36,440 nt of DNA. Origin: Ichthyophonus hoferi. Its lineage: Eukaryota > Opisthokonta > Ichthyosporea > Ichthyophonida > Ichthyophonidae. The position numbers were made by a program, and so were the translations under genes. The stretch spans positions 21,629-58,068 of the forward strand of contig NAOQ01000420.1 of the NCBI GenBank assembly GCA_002751075.1, written 5' to 3'. Under the pieces are notes generated by a model that was not told where the DNA came from, made no database searches, and saw only the letters and a list, made by a program, of their open reading frames with translations. Below are positions 22,301-35,204 of the stretch, piece after piece. Each line of letters begins with the position of its first letter. Position 1 is the stretch's first letter.

Positions 22301-25300
22301 CATGTCCGCCGAAGGCAGCCAATTGGCTGTTGCTACGTCGAGGAATTTATATGTAGTGCCACTGACGACTCAAGATGGTACCCTATGGTTAGTATGATTG
22401 GTCAATTGAAACTGGTTAGTTTTAATATATAGAGATTGACGGGACCGCCCAGTTATTTTAAATTTTAAATAGGTTGGGTAATTGATATAATTTTAAAAAA
22501 TCCGGTAGACGGTATGAACAATATATTTATATATTTAAAAAGTTAAAATTTTAATTGTCAATTATAAATATTTATTATTTTATGAGAAAATCCTTTCCAA
22601 ACTGGCTAGTGAAACTGGTGTGTTGTATTTGAGTTGGGCTGAGAAACATATGTATATATACAATTATCTATCTATAAAAACTAATTGAGGCCTATTTAAA
22701 TATTTGAATGCCAAGTTTCTATATACCTGCTTTCTCTTACCATATTCTTTCACAGCTTCACCCACCCACGTGGTCAGCTCACGTGCGTTGCCCATCATCC
22801 TACCGAAAAGACCATAGCAACGGGTGATAGCATGGGGCGAATCACAATCTGGCATGACTTGGACCCAACCAGAGAGCCAACCACAGAAGTTTTGCACTGG
22901 CATGCTTTAGGGGTTAACTCCTTGGCTTTCACTGGGTAAGATCTTTAATGACATATTACGATTGGTTGTTTTGTTTTATGATTGTTCTGGTGGTTTTTTA
23001 TTGTTATAACCATTACATACCCAATGTGATATATATTTGCTTGATATAATATCACGTCTACCTATATCCACTTACCAATAATATCTCGCAATCAGTGATG
23101 GGGAATATCTGGTATCTGGTGGTAATGAGGCAGTACTGGTGATCTGGCAGTTGAAAACCCAAAATAAGGATGTAAGTGCTTAGTTTCAATATATGTGTCT
23201 AAATATATGTTTATGTCGCTGTGTAAATTGGAGGTGATACTAACTAGGCACTAGTTAAGCAATCCACAACGCCTATGGGTTAATATCTATATGGTAACCA
23301 ATCTCATCGTATACATATACTGACTGGTTTTAATTATTAATCTATATGTCTGGGCGAGTTGTCATTATTCTGGGATTTCAGCCTTACCCAGTTTGTATAC
23401 ATTCAATTACTACCCCAATCAGATTTGCCTATAATAAAATATATAAAAGGAAACAAAGCAATTGGCCATCTGTATGAGTCAGTATTATTTTACTTGGATT
23501 GGGAGCAGCAATTGGGGTTAGAAGTAAAGTACGATCACATTCGATTGTATTTTTCCGTTTGATGTGAATTCTCATACAAGTGTATATACCTATCATCACT
23601 ATGGGTGAAAAACATATGTATAGATATAATAATGATATGTTAATTTAATACTTCAACGATATTTTTTGCTTGACAAGCTATTAATATCATCCAATCCCAT
23701 CCCCTCAGTTCTTGCCTCGTTTAGGTGCACCAATTGTCAGTGTGGCTGTGAGCCCCGATCAAAATTATTACGTCACAGGCCATACCGATAACGCTATTCG
23801 CTTTATTAATGTTCGCACTAGTGAAGGTATGTCGCCACTATTTTATATTCATTAATCTAAGAAAATGGTTGAACGAATTTGCTATTAAGGATGTGAGAAT
23901 GTGTGATTTAGGCTATCTGTATTTTAATAGCGTAATCTACCCAATCTAAACCTGCGATAAGAATATTTTAAAATAAATTTTGGCAGTCTTTTTCGAGATA
24001 ATTCAAGGTTAAGGAACAGCCTAGTTTGATTGGTTTATTCACGCTTATTCACATATATGGATATGGCATATTATTGGGTGTGGGATTTAATATATGATTT
24101 TAAATCTAATAAGGTAATTTTGGAGTATATGATATATAAGTTAATTATAATTTACTAAGGTCATTTAATATTGAAAGACACTTTCATAGATTTATAATTT
24201 TAATATAAAACACATGAGTTATGCTTTATTCCGAAATATAACCATGTAGTTGTTGAATATTATAAGTTCTATGACATGATACCATCCAATAAAGTGTAAG
24301 GAGATATTTTAAATCTGATTTAATTTGTGACTTTATGTGGTGATTGGGCACCAGCATAGTGTACTGATAATTCATTGGATGCAGTGGAGAAGCAGCTTCG
24401 TGGATTGGTCATGAGTGGCTCCTCTTTAACTCTCAGCAGGTAATTGGTGGATATATTGTTATTTCATATAATACATAACACATTCCATCATATATCAACT
24501 ACTTATATATATATTGTGGGGGTGTGGCTATATGTAAACAAGACTCAGTTATAACGAGTTGTTATATCCGCTTTTCCTTTTCTTACACTACTTCTTCTGG
24601 AAAGGATATGAATGAGCATCTGTATTTTGTATTGCGTTATATTGTAGTCTGTTGTATTGTATGGTATTGTATTGAATGATCTTTATCCACACATTGACCG
24701 ACCTCCTTTCCCACAGTATACCGGTTCATCCATATTACCACTATATTGCCCTGCCAGGCATGCCTGCCCAACTCCAACTCTACGATCTGCTTGGTGATCG
24801 CCATATTGCTGATCTAGCCGTGGGTCCCCATATGTTCATTGGCCGCAAGGAAGGTGGGTAAAATGTAGTACCTAATTAATTTTTATTAATAGAACATTGC
24901 GAGGGAATTGCATCATTTCAAAGCTTTATTTTACTATTTAAGATGTTTTAAATCAAGAATTAAAATATGTTTATTACACGATGACTATTCCACACCTTCT
25001 GATTGACCAGTGAAATTTTACCAAGTTTACTTTCGAATCTAGGCCTTTGATCCTAAATAGTTGTTTACAAGATGAAAATTATGTTGGTGTTTGCCACTCC
25101 TTTTATAAAGTGATCTATTTATTTAATTATGTGTAAGCTTCTATTGGCTCGTGAACAAAAATATATCTGTATTTACCAATAAAAATAGTCCTTGGAGAGT
25201 CAAGTGGTGACTAGATTGGGGTTCATCCAGTTACATTACATTGATAGAGAAACTAAATAATAATGATCGGATGGTTAAGATCATATTGTTACTGCTTATT

Positions 25301-28300
25301 CGTATATTATATTATATTATTACGTCTAGTGTGTTAAATTGATTTTTTAAATCGGCTTGCGCTAATCCAATCGTTGACGTCGTCTACATCGCTTTAAAAT
25401 TAAATCCCGCCTATTAGAGTTTACTACTAAGGAATTTGTGATGTCATGAGTACCGTTTTCCAACAGGGCAACTATGACACTATTAATAAATAGAGATGTA
25501 GTCCAATTAGATTGTGTTTATTTTTTTAACTTTAATGTAACTCTTGCATTGGTTAATTATTAATCGGTTTTTTCGGTGTATGCAGACTAATACCGACTCG
25601 CCTGTACTAATTAGGGTATGATGGTTTTGCTTTAGTCTAATGATCATCTGTGTAATAGCCAATCAAATCTCCCTTTCTAAACTAATGTGATTAATTGTCT
25701 GGTGTTCACTGTAGTACCATACCATAGGCGTATTGCTATCCAATGGTATTATCCGGTACAAATACATGGGTGTGTTAGTAACCAATAGTATCTCATTCAG
25801 AGGCGGACGCATCTGTTATCCACGTGGATCATGCCGTATTTGCTATGCAGGGTCAGGCCCTAGTTACCGCTGAGCGCAAAGTGAGCCCTGGTGGTCAGAT
25901 CGAAAATAGAGTGAGATTCTGGGCTTATAACCCTGATAAGCAAAGGTATGTCACGTGTATATATACATGTGTATATCTATATATGGTTAAAAGGGAGGTA
26001 GGGGAAGATTGAGACTTGGCTCGGTGTAGAGGTGTACCAATATATGCGTATGTAATATAAATATGATGTGTGAATGCATTTTAATAGCCAATATTTTCCC
26101 TCTTTTAACTTTGCATTAAAACACCACAAAGGAAAGAGGTATCAGATCTTAGTATGACGTAGATAGGTGCTAGCCTATTGGTCTATGAGCTATCTATTCT
26201 ATACCATAATAGTTCACGCTAGTAACTAGCATGACATTGGGCATTGGTTTACACGATGGTGTGGAGGGTGGTGATAGGTTATATATAAAATGGGCATGGG
26301 CTAACCTTGATGTACTTGTTGTCTCAGATACGTTCAGACTACATGTGCCGATGCAGCCCATGGTAAGCCAATCACAGGCCTTGCTGCCAGTCCTAATGAG
26401 GCTATTGCTGTGACTACTTCTTTGGATGGGTCATTTAAGATCTGGGCTAGAAATGACGATAAGGGTATGTGATTGGATCGTGTGTATTTATAAAATGATA
26501 TTTATGTAAATACTTTTATTAATGTAACAATTTTAAAAGTGTGCGCTAGTGGGGGTTTATCATATATGCGAAAGTGAATAGTATTACATATCATTCGTGT
26601 ATTAACTTAGACTTATCTCATGTAATAACCAATAAGATATAGTATATAAAATAACTATTAGGCCTTTTATATCATAGGTGAGTATGTATCATATTACCAT
26701 TTCCTATATATATATATATATATATAGCTATAACTGAAACATGATTATATAATCGTAAAGTCTCTGCTATTTAAAACCTTATACATACACGTGTACAGGT
26801 AAAGTAAGTTGGTGGGATTGTGCTGCCACTGGAGCCTATAGGAATCTCCCAGCCAGAGCCGTTGATTTCAGTACAGATGGATCCTTATTGGCTGTTGCCT
26901 TTGATCAGGTATTTGAATAGCAAGATTGATTGTAACTGTTGGTGCTTTCCTCCCTGTATGTTGATGTATGATTGGGTAATTGTGAGTATTTGTGTATTCT
27001 ATTGGTTGGGAATATATGTATGAATGATTATGGTTGGTTGAGATTGGTCCTTTAGAGTTACTGCTGCTATTATTATTATCATTATATACGTGTAGATTAC
27101 ACACACGGGTATAGGTATTAACCATGTGGCTCTTTTTTAATGTAATAAATTGGTTGATTGTTATATATAAGCAAGCATTAACTTTTATTAATGTGTGGTA
27201 TGGGTTATCTTTATTTTATACACAATCAAAACGAACATTTCATCCGGTATTAGTTTCATTCTACTATTTTCTATTGGTAGTGCACATTACATGACATGAG
27301 GGGATGGTTCCTGATTCGTGCTTACTTAATACTAACACTTCATAAAAATATTTAAAGGTAATTCATGTTGAATTAAGATACAAGACCAATTAATTATAAT
27401 CTTATATTCGTACCAATAAACACATTTATCTATTATCTATACTAAATTGTTAACTCATATCTTTAAAACAAAAGTATATTTTACATTTTCACACGGATAG
27501 TTTTTCAGACCCCACCCCCCTCTCTCCCTCTGACTTTAGCTAGTGGACATGAGGGGTTTTCATTTATTTAAATAACTTTATAAGGGTATTCTTAAATGCT
27601 AAAGGCTCGGGGGTATGAATGCCCAAATTTCAAATCTATAATCTAGCCCTGATTCAGATCGGGGATGTGGAGTAACTGTGAAAAGGGGCCTTTTAAAATT
27701 ACAGTGGGGTTGATTACTATTTTTGATAAATTTTCATTGAAGATAACTGGCATATGTAGATGTAGTTGTTCATAATAGTATTCGCCATGAAAGTTTTGTT
27801 TTACGAAACATTGGCCCCAGCCTTTCTAAAATTTGTTTCTTAATCTTCATCTCTATCTATTTATACATCTTCCTTTAGTGATTAGTTATCTATGGCAGGG
27901 ATAACCAATCTCTATTGTCTGATGATCCATACAAAATTGACAATTAAGATTAAAATTTTGTTGGGTCGGGTTAGTGACCCGGCCCGAAGTATCTTTTGCG
28001 AGTATGATCTATATATAGACCACAGTCATACAATGTAAATTTCTAATACCTTTACAGTACCCTTTCTATCAATTTTACTATTAGCATTTTATTGGTTACT
28101 ATCTATTGTTTATTAATTTTCAATATTTCTTTATTCCCAGGTGGTAACCCTATGGCAGCCTGACACTGCTATGCTAGTGGGCACTTTAGACCAAGGCAAC
28201 CAATCACAGATCGTAAATAAAATGGTGTTTGTACCTAACACTCCCTATTTGGCTGTAGCCACTACGAGCGATCTGATTGTGTGGAACCTTATGATGTGCA

Positions 28301-31300
28301 CTGGTAGGTGGATGGTTGCAGAGAGGGCATGCTCAGTGTATATATGTGTGTATATAGATATATGTTTGTATGTGGGATTGTTTATATATCTTATTGGATC
28401 TACTGCAACCCATTGGCTAGTATCAAACCCGAGCATTTGTATTGGTAGATTCTGGTATTTGCATTTTTAAGAAATAAAGATAATGAGATGATTGGAGGTC
28501 GAGTATTGTCATATATTCTATGATAGGCACTAGTACACGTGCGGCTTGAACCATAATTAGTAATTTTATTGATATGTATATATATATATATATATATATA
28601 TTATGCCAAGAATTTAAGCAGCTGACTTAATACCAATAGGGTCACTTTAAGTCTAGCGTTCACTTTTAATCGGGTCGGGCCAGAACTGACCCGCCAATAA
28701 TTACTATACCCCATCACTCTTACTTAATTATATATATATATATAACATGAAAAATTTATAGTTTTTTATTAACATATGAAGATAATGCATACCCATACAT
28801 AGTCAAGTTAGTAGTCATTGGTCTAATATCATTCTTATCTTTTACCTACAGCCTGGTGGTCATTGCCTATTCAGGTAGCCGCTATGACCCCCCATCCAAC
28901 CAACGGGACTCTAGCTGTAGGTCTAGCCAGGGGATTGGATCAGGGTCAGGTGGTTCTCATGGAAACCAAGCGACCTAAATTTATTTCTATTGGCTTAGAG
29001 GAGAGACCTATTGAAGGATTGGTCTATGTTGAGGGTAGTCTATTAGTTGCGGTAGGTGGTTCCTTCGGCTGCTATGGTGACGGTAAGGCTGCCAATGAGG
29101 AAGAGGTAGAAACCGAGGGTAAGAAGGGGAGAGGAGATGCATATTCCGTTGTATTCGGACCAGGTATGTTGATTGTATTCATGTGACCGTCTGGGTTTAT
29201 TTCTATCTTTTGTTTTTGAATTTCATAGATGAATGTATATATATATATATATATATAGCGCTATTATTGTTATTATTATTATTGTGGTTGTTGTTTTTTC
29301 ATCCTTTTTCTAAATATATAGGGAATATACATTTCCATTATTAATCCATACGCTAATATTCCATCTAATTCTGAAATATCTCAACAAGCATGTTGTTAAC
29401 AGAGTCTTACTTACCATTTTCCCTCTCCCTCTCCCTCTTTAGCGGGTGGTAAGCAGCCAGCCACCAGGGCCATCCTCACAGTGGAGCCTCATGTTGGTAT
29501 AGATGCCAGTGCTCAGAATGTATTTGCCGCACCATCCCACGTGCTTCCCCCCGTGTCAACACTCTATGACGTATTCATGGAGCGACTGCTTAATGGCCAT
29601 AAATCGTAAATTTATCTATCCCCCTCCTAATTGGTGGTTTAAATATTATTATATTATACTTTGTAGCTTTTATATCCACTTGGCCTGCTTAGTGGTTGAT
29701 GCGTTGTCATATATATATATTATTATGTAACTTATTGTGTATTATCTATCTATCCATAAGCATTTATCCCTATTATTAGTTATGCATCCTTATTATCATC
29801 AATGCCTAGATGTATTAAAAAATATTGAAGCCTGTTCATTGGTGGTGGAAGATCATATAAAAATATGGTTTATTATCACCTCCACGCAAGCAAAACATTG
29901 GTTCCCATTGGCCACTGCAATCTAGGATAAAATTAGTCATGCCGTTGTTTTATATCGTTTTTAATTTTAATCTTGCTAACCCATTGGATTGTATTGAGAT
30001 TTTATATGCAAGTTATTTCCCTTATTATATAGTGGTATTTAATATGGGTAATCGATTTACTATACATAGCACCCTCTATCTTTTTCGTCCCCCTATTGGA
30101 TAATAGTCACGTACATTAGACCACACGACGTGCGACACTCGGGGAATTGGACTAGATGGATAGATTAAACAAGTCGACCAATCATTGTTTGTTTTATCTA
30201 AAAATAGGAAATTTAAATTTAGTCTAATAAAATAACAATATTAAAGTGTCACCAATAGATCATTCGAATATCTGATCACTAAAAAAAAACAATATACCAC
30301 TGGCTCGAAACGAAACGATTCCATTTTGCATTTTAATTAAATGCATTTATTTGCTATATATTATGGTTTCTGTAGATAAATTTGTATAATTCTTTTTCGT
30401 AAATTATGCACCAATGATAATGATTAAATTGCATTAGTCCCTGTGAAATTTGATCTTTTTAGCTTTCTTGAAACTGCGCCACGTGCCCAAAAAGGTTCGA
30501 TTTGCATAATTTTATCATTTTCCCTTTCTCTTCTTAATATTTCTATATTGCTAACAATAATTAATAATTCAGGGCTAAGGGCAAGTATATGGATTCTGAT
30601 TCTGATACAGGTATGCATAAACTTTAATCTCGGTACCTGATAGGCTCATAATCAGTATTTATGTTTTGTTTTTACTCTCTGGCCACTTCTCAGTAGCCAT
30701 TGGTGCATATTTTTAAAATAGCTTACAATCTATGTTGATTGGTCTCTTAGTGAGCCCAGTGGGGTATGTAATTATTTTAATGCTTTGTCCATATATATAT
30801 GTATGTGATAGTATTTAATTGGTTAGTTGTCATGTACTCTAGGTGCTTAGTATTATACTTATTGCTCTAAAGAGATATTCATTGGCTGTAACATGAGGTT
30901 AGTACTGAGCATATGTATACCTTAATCATAACAATTTACTCACTGGCCGATCTATTAAACGCCATTGGATCGACCTGTGCGTATAATTAATTGTGTTATT
31001 AATTATTACCCAATAACAATGATTATTAGTAAACTGGATAATATATTATAATATAATGCCTATTAGCGAGTGGAAGCCGCGTCTGAGATTGCGGTATACA
31101 ATAATATATTCATAATCTTAATAATAATAATAGGAATTTTAATGATAATTACAATAACCTGAATTAAGAATGCTAATATCCAATGTATCTCTACGCCAAC
31201 AGAAATGGTTGATGAGGACAAGCCCCAATCAAACGTCCAAAATGCTACCTCACATAAGGTAAGAAATGGCTATGTTTGGAATATTAAGTGCTAGTATGTG

Positions 31301-32784
31301 AATACGAAGGTACTTTGTTCGCATTTATAATGCTTGTATTAGATATGCGTTACATATGTTTTTTAGGGGAGACAATAGTGATGAATTAGCTGTTAATTAC
31401 TACTATTGGATGGTTACGATGTTTAATTAATATATATATATATATTCTTATATTTATTATTGTGATTGTATTTTTGATGGTTGAAAGGGACATTTCGAAG
31501 CTAGAATCTTGGTGAGTGTTGTTTATTTTTTATTATTTTTTTTTTAATGGAAAATTTAGGTTATGTTTTGTATTTCGCATTATTAAGTAATGTAGTTTTA
31601 AAAAATATTGCTGAGTTAGTTTGAGATCGTAGGAGAGCTATATTATATATATATATATAATGCAAATCTATAGATACCAAACTATTGTAAGCAGTCAGTG
31701 TTCAAGAATAGGAAGTAAATATATATCTTTGTTGATAGAGAGGACTAATATAAATCAAATATATAGAAATCGAAGTCACTTCCGGAGCCGGACGTACCTG
31801 TGATTGGCCGACCCCAAGAAGAAATGGACCAATTGGTATCCGTCTTTAGCTCACAGCTGGGTTAGTACTTCTCAACCATTCCATTCATATGACTATTCTT
31901 TTAATATACATAATGCTCGTTGTGCCCCAATATTCTTTGGTCTTACTGTTTGGTTTATTAATTTTGCGGCTCTAATCTTATCTATATAGACTAGAAGTCA
32001 ACCAGAGCCAATTAGCTAGAGAAAGAATAATGCACGCATATATATATATATATATCTAACTACATGTATGCACATTTAGGTGCTAGTCTAATGTCCGAGA
32101 GTACACCCAAATCCCCCCGTCGACCTGATAACACTCCCAAAAGAATCCTTGCCCAAGCTGCCAAGATCGCTGCCTCTCCCAGATGGACTCCTAAAAAGAC
32201 CAATGATACAGGCGATGTAAGAAATTGTATAGGTGTATATGGCGATATATATATATATATATTAGTAGTCAATTATCCTATTATGAATACTTATTTGCCT
32301 ATGTGTTATAACGTAATGTGAAGAACTGTTAGAACATATATATATCGAAACCTTGGGGAGACACTGAGACAGTTAGATTTATGGATTTGAAATTCATAGA
32401 CTAATTAAATACTATTTTCATAGTTTGAACAGCAAATGAAAAGTTAGAGTTGGGGTCTCTGGTATGTTGTTAGTTGTTGAAAACATTACGCATATAGGGT
32501 GAAATAGCCTAACTCTTTACCTTTCATGGGCCACTGCTATACCCGACTCGATTAATCCTGATTTGACCTAAAATTATAGTTACCCCTGAAAGATGGTACA
32601 TACAATTAGAAAAAAAACATCATAATTTCGTTTGTTTTTCTTAAAACAATTTTGCTGTTCTACTGCAAAAGTCACTATATTTTTGCTCGGTTTATTAACT
32701 CTAAATATCATTGGACAGGAATCAGGTCCTTCTACACCTCAGAGTCATTCAAAAAAGTTCATGCCAGCGTCAGTAGCCAATTAA
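19361..32784 (+). CDS. WDR75: WD repeat protein 75 (Utp17/Nan1), SSU processome component
   Basis: Twenty-three exons, phases consistent, 862 codons, TAA stop: 19361-19452, 20412-20541, 20871-20936, 21543-21642, 21845-21888, 22242-22387, 22756-22935, 23096-23171, 23709-23826, 24385-24439, 24717-24853, 25801-25945, 26328-26464, 26799-26908, 28141-28303, 28852-29163, 29443-29605, 30573-30610, 31203-31258, 31488-31511, 31767-31860, 32080-32216, 32719-32784. WDR75 acts in the nucleolus in the t-UTP/UTP-A subcomplex, for rRNA transcription and early 18S processing. Diagnostic stretches are KLKGHTDNVTGVAINP, SLDGTVCLWDYIDGVLLK (79-96), HPTEKTIATGDSMGRITIW, FLPRLGAP (279-286), SLDGSFKIW (461-469) and the LPPVSTLYDVFMERLL helix near 710. 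The two WD propellers are followed by a tail unlike the animal one: acidic SDSDT/EMVDEDK, then basic, proline-rich SPRRPDNTPKRILAQAAK. Exon 20 (24 nt) has a weak AAAG acceptor and could be skipped in frame. The animal protein is about 830 residues. Confidence 0.94.
21677..21800. repeat. 40-bp minisatellite in WDR75 intron 4
   Basis: The GAATG box recurs at about 21678, 21718, 21758 and 21798, exactly 40 bp apart. Three full units are built mainly of GTAT tetranucleotides with TGTCTGT and TGGCTGT variants at their starts. The array makes up most of the 202-bp intron. Confidence 0.85.
24854..25800. other. WDR75 intron 11 (947 bp)
   Basis: GT-AG intron. A GC-richer stretch at about 25360-25450 (CGTTGACGTCGTCTACATCGC) stands out. 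No gene, RNA or complete repeat was recognised. Confidence 0.6.
26909..28140. other. WDR75 intron 14 (1232 bp, longest)
   Basis: GT-AG intron. It contains a polypyrimidine-rich cryptic acceptor (CACCCCCCTCTCTCCCTCTG, then ACTTTAG to 27539) that leads into no useful frame. It also contains the inverted motif GGGTCGGG / GACCCGGCCCGA near 27963-27987. Confidence 0.6.
29606..30572. other. WDR75 intron 17 (967 bp)
   Basis: The coding frame would hit a TAA at 29607-29609 if the intron were retained. That product would be 724 codons and would lack the acidic and basic tail. The donor TCGTAAAT is weaker than most here, so an alternative short form is conceivable. Confidence 0.6.
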
Positions 32785-33163
32785 GGTAAAGATTAAATTT
32801 AAATTGGAGAGAGCAAGACTTTTATGATGTTTGTTTTTGGTCAGGAATGTGGTCTGCTGTGTGCCCTAGTGGTGCAATTAATTAACTAAGTATATTTTTT
32901 AATGAATAAGTGAATTAACTACAGGAGATGGGAGCAGGTGGTGACGCGTATTGTTTTAGCTATGGCGCCCTAAACTCGAGTTAAAGGAGCCAGCTGTGAC
33001 CCTACAATGTATGATATTGTACAATGTTGTATGAAGGGTGATTTAAAACACATTTTAGTGTTCCGCAACAACATGCATAGCCAGCTCTATATATTAATTG
33101 ATATATTATTTTCACGTACGGTAATAATAAAAAAGTATAAACTTGTGCCGGTTATGGGTTATT

Positions 33164-33199
<36 letters not shown>

Positions 33200-33710
33200 C
33201 TGCCCTCATTGAAAGAACCACGAGTTAACTAAATCTTTTGGTTACTGTTATGGTACTACCAAATTGATGGGATATTTAGGGTTGGATCGTATAGTGTGAT
33301 TCGATCCGATTTCATTTAACCGATTATGGTGATGATTTGTGATAAAAGGGGATCACAGCCAATAACAATCACCGATTGCAGCTTTAAAACTTTATTTTTG
33401 GTATATATTATTCTAAAAAGAATTAGTAAATCTGTACTCCAAACATATTCGTATTGTACTTACAGTCCGATTTAAACGGGTTATGGAGATCGGCAGAAGG
33501 TCCAGACCTCTGGACATGGTTAAAATAAATCAGTCAATTAGTTGTATCGTTTAACTGGTTGGGTAGGCCATAGATGCGAACTAATGTTACATTATTTACT
33601 GTTATGATGTCTAGGGAGATAGAAAGGACATAATTTGGAGATTGACTGATACTAATTAAAGGTTTTATTGTTGTACTCCCATATAGTCATAGTGTCGTTA
33701 TACTCTAATC

Positions 33711-34113
33711 ACACAGAACTATTTGTTAGATATAATTGGTAAATATAAAATCAATTATAATTATTTACACGATTGGTCCAAACAAATAAGAATAGTAGTA
33801 GTAATTGACCAATTTGGTTTATTTTGTGCTATATATATAACACAGAACTATTCATTACATTTGCTTAGTAACTATGAAATCAATTTTCATTCTTCACGCA
33901 ATTGACCTAACTATATTAGCAAGATATAATTGGTTAGGTTAGTTTATTTTTTACTAAATATAGTGCATTATTGCTGTATCCAATCAATCACACAAAAATA
34001 TTCATTGGATATAATTGGTAATGATAAAATCATTTATAGCCCTTCATGCGATTGGTCTAGCCAAATGAGAAGGGTAGTAATTGACTAAATTAGTTTGTTT
34101 TGTACTATATATA
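33711..34113. repeat. three diverged tandem repeats of about 125-150 bp
   Basis: Units start at ACACAGAACTA (33711 and about 33839) and at CACACAAAAATATTCATTGG (about 33989). Each contains a GATATAATTGGT-like box, AAATCAATT or AAATCATTT, a CGATTGGTC or CAATTGACC box, and TTTGTGCTATATATATAACACA or its variant. The inverted ATTGG/CCAAT boxes in each unit could pair. Confidence 0.7.
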
Positions 34114-34607
34114 TAACACATTATTACTGTATCCATTGATTAAATGCCATTTGGAAATATATTACATAATAGCTAGAATTATTATTATTGTGTATATCGA
34201 GTAACATAATTATTATAATAAGTATGTTCCAGCTTAAACTACTATACTATATATATATATATATATATATATATTGTATAGCACAATGGTGGTAGTCTTA
34301 CCTGGAGTTGATGTATGCCAGCACTAGAATCACCATAATAAAAAACCTAAGAACGGCTTGCTCTATTATCGATAATAAATATACTTACGACCTCTCTCAT
34401 GAATAAACATAAACCTATGTTGGCACTAGTGTATTAATTGTACAATAAACAAATTAACAAATACATTAATTTGATTGCGTTGTAAACTATTGTCCAACAT
34501 ATTCATGACGGTCCCACTCACTGCACGGTTATAGCTCCTTCTTTTATTACACTTATTTTATAGTACATTATATTTACTTATTGCTGATTTTAGTGCTTAA
34601 TTCTCTA

Positions 34608-34790
34608 ATGCTGACAAATTCAAATATTCAATTAATTCATACAATAATTGTGAACAGATTATTATTGCCTAATTCATCTCACAATGGGTCATAGAGACCC
34701 ACAAGAATTATCTGATCTTACAGCGATACTTAAACACTATTCCGTCCCCATTTAGATGGCGAATTAACCCATCTTCTCGTTTAATGTTAG
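34608..34790 (+). repeat. dispersed repeat R3, right copy
   Basis: Matches the reverse complement of about 8600-8750 in the CAP cluster insertion. Shared boxes are AATGCTGACAAATTCAA, then CATAGAGACCCACAAGAATT and ATCTGATCTTAC. No coding content; class unknown. Confidence 0.7.
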
Positions 34791-35204
34791 AGCGTTTCAT
34801 CTACCGCATACTATAATAAGAATTAATCTACCGATTATAGAAGACTATTCAATGAACTATAAATAAAGACACGCGAATGGTCCAGAGGGTGGCAAGGTAC
34901 ATACACCAAATACATTTCAGCAATTTTTATCGAAGGTGCGTGCAACCCATTTTTGAATAGGTTATGGGCCCAGCACCCTTCCACTGCGCAACACTGTTAG
35001 TACATGTATGGCGACTAATCAATTGTTAGACAACACAACCATGCAAGTGGACATTATATTGGAAACTCCCAATCATGCCCTAGCATTACAAATAAACCTA
35101 ATAGCAACAAAACTAAATTAAATCATGGCAGAAGATAAGGACTGGTGCTTCCGACAGAGCTCGCTTTCAAATACAAATAGGACTTCAAAGCCCTGTGCAA
35201 AGAA

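Larger units (their letters stand above)
32785..35204. other. intergenic region after WDR75
   Basis: Contains a (TA)n run (33168-33196), three tandem repeats (33711-34113), a second TA run (about 34247-34274) and dispersed repeat R3 (34608-34790). An AATAAAAAA at about 33126 may serve the WDR75 transcript, but it is 340 bp from the stop and not backed by any other sign. Confidence 0.5.

Noticed and set aside
27490-27560. Cryptic exon in WDR75 intron 14 after a strong polypyrimidine tract
   Set aside because: The frame following the AG has an early stop and no similarity to WDR75; exons 14 and 15 already join in phase.
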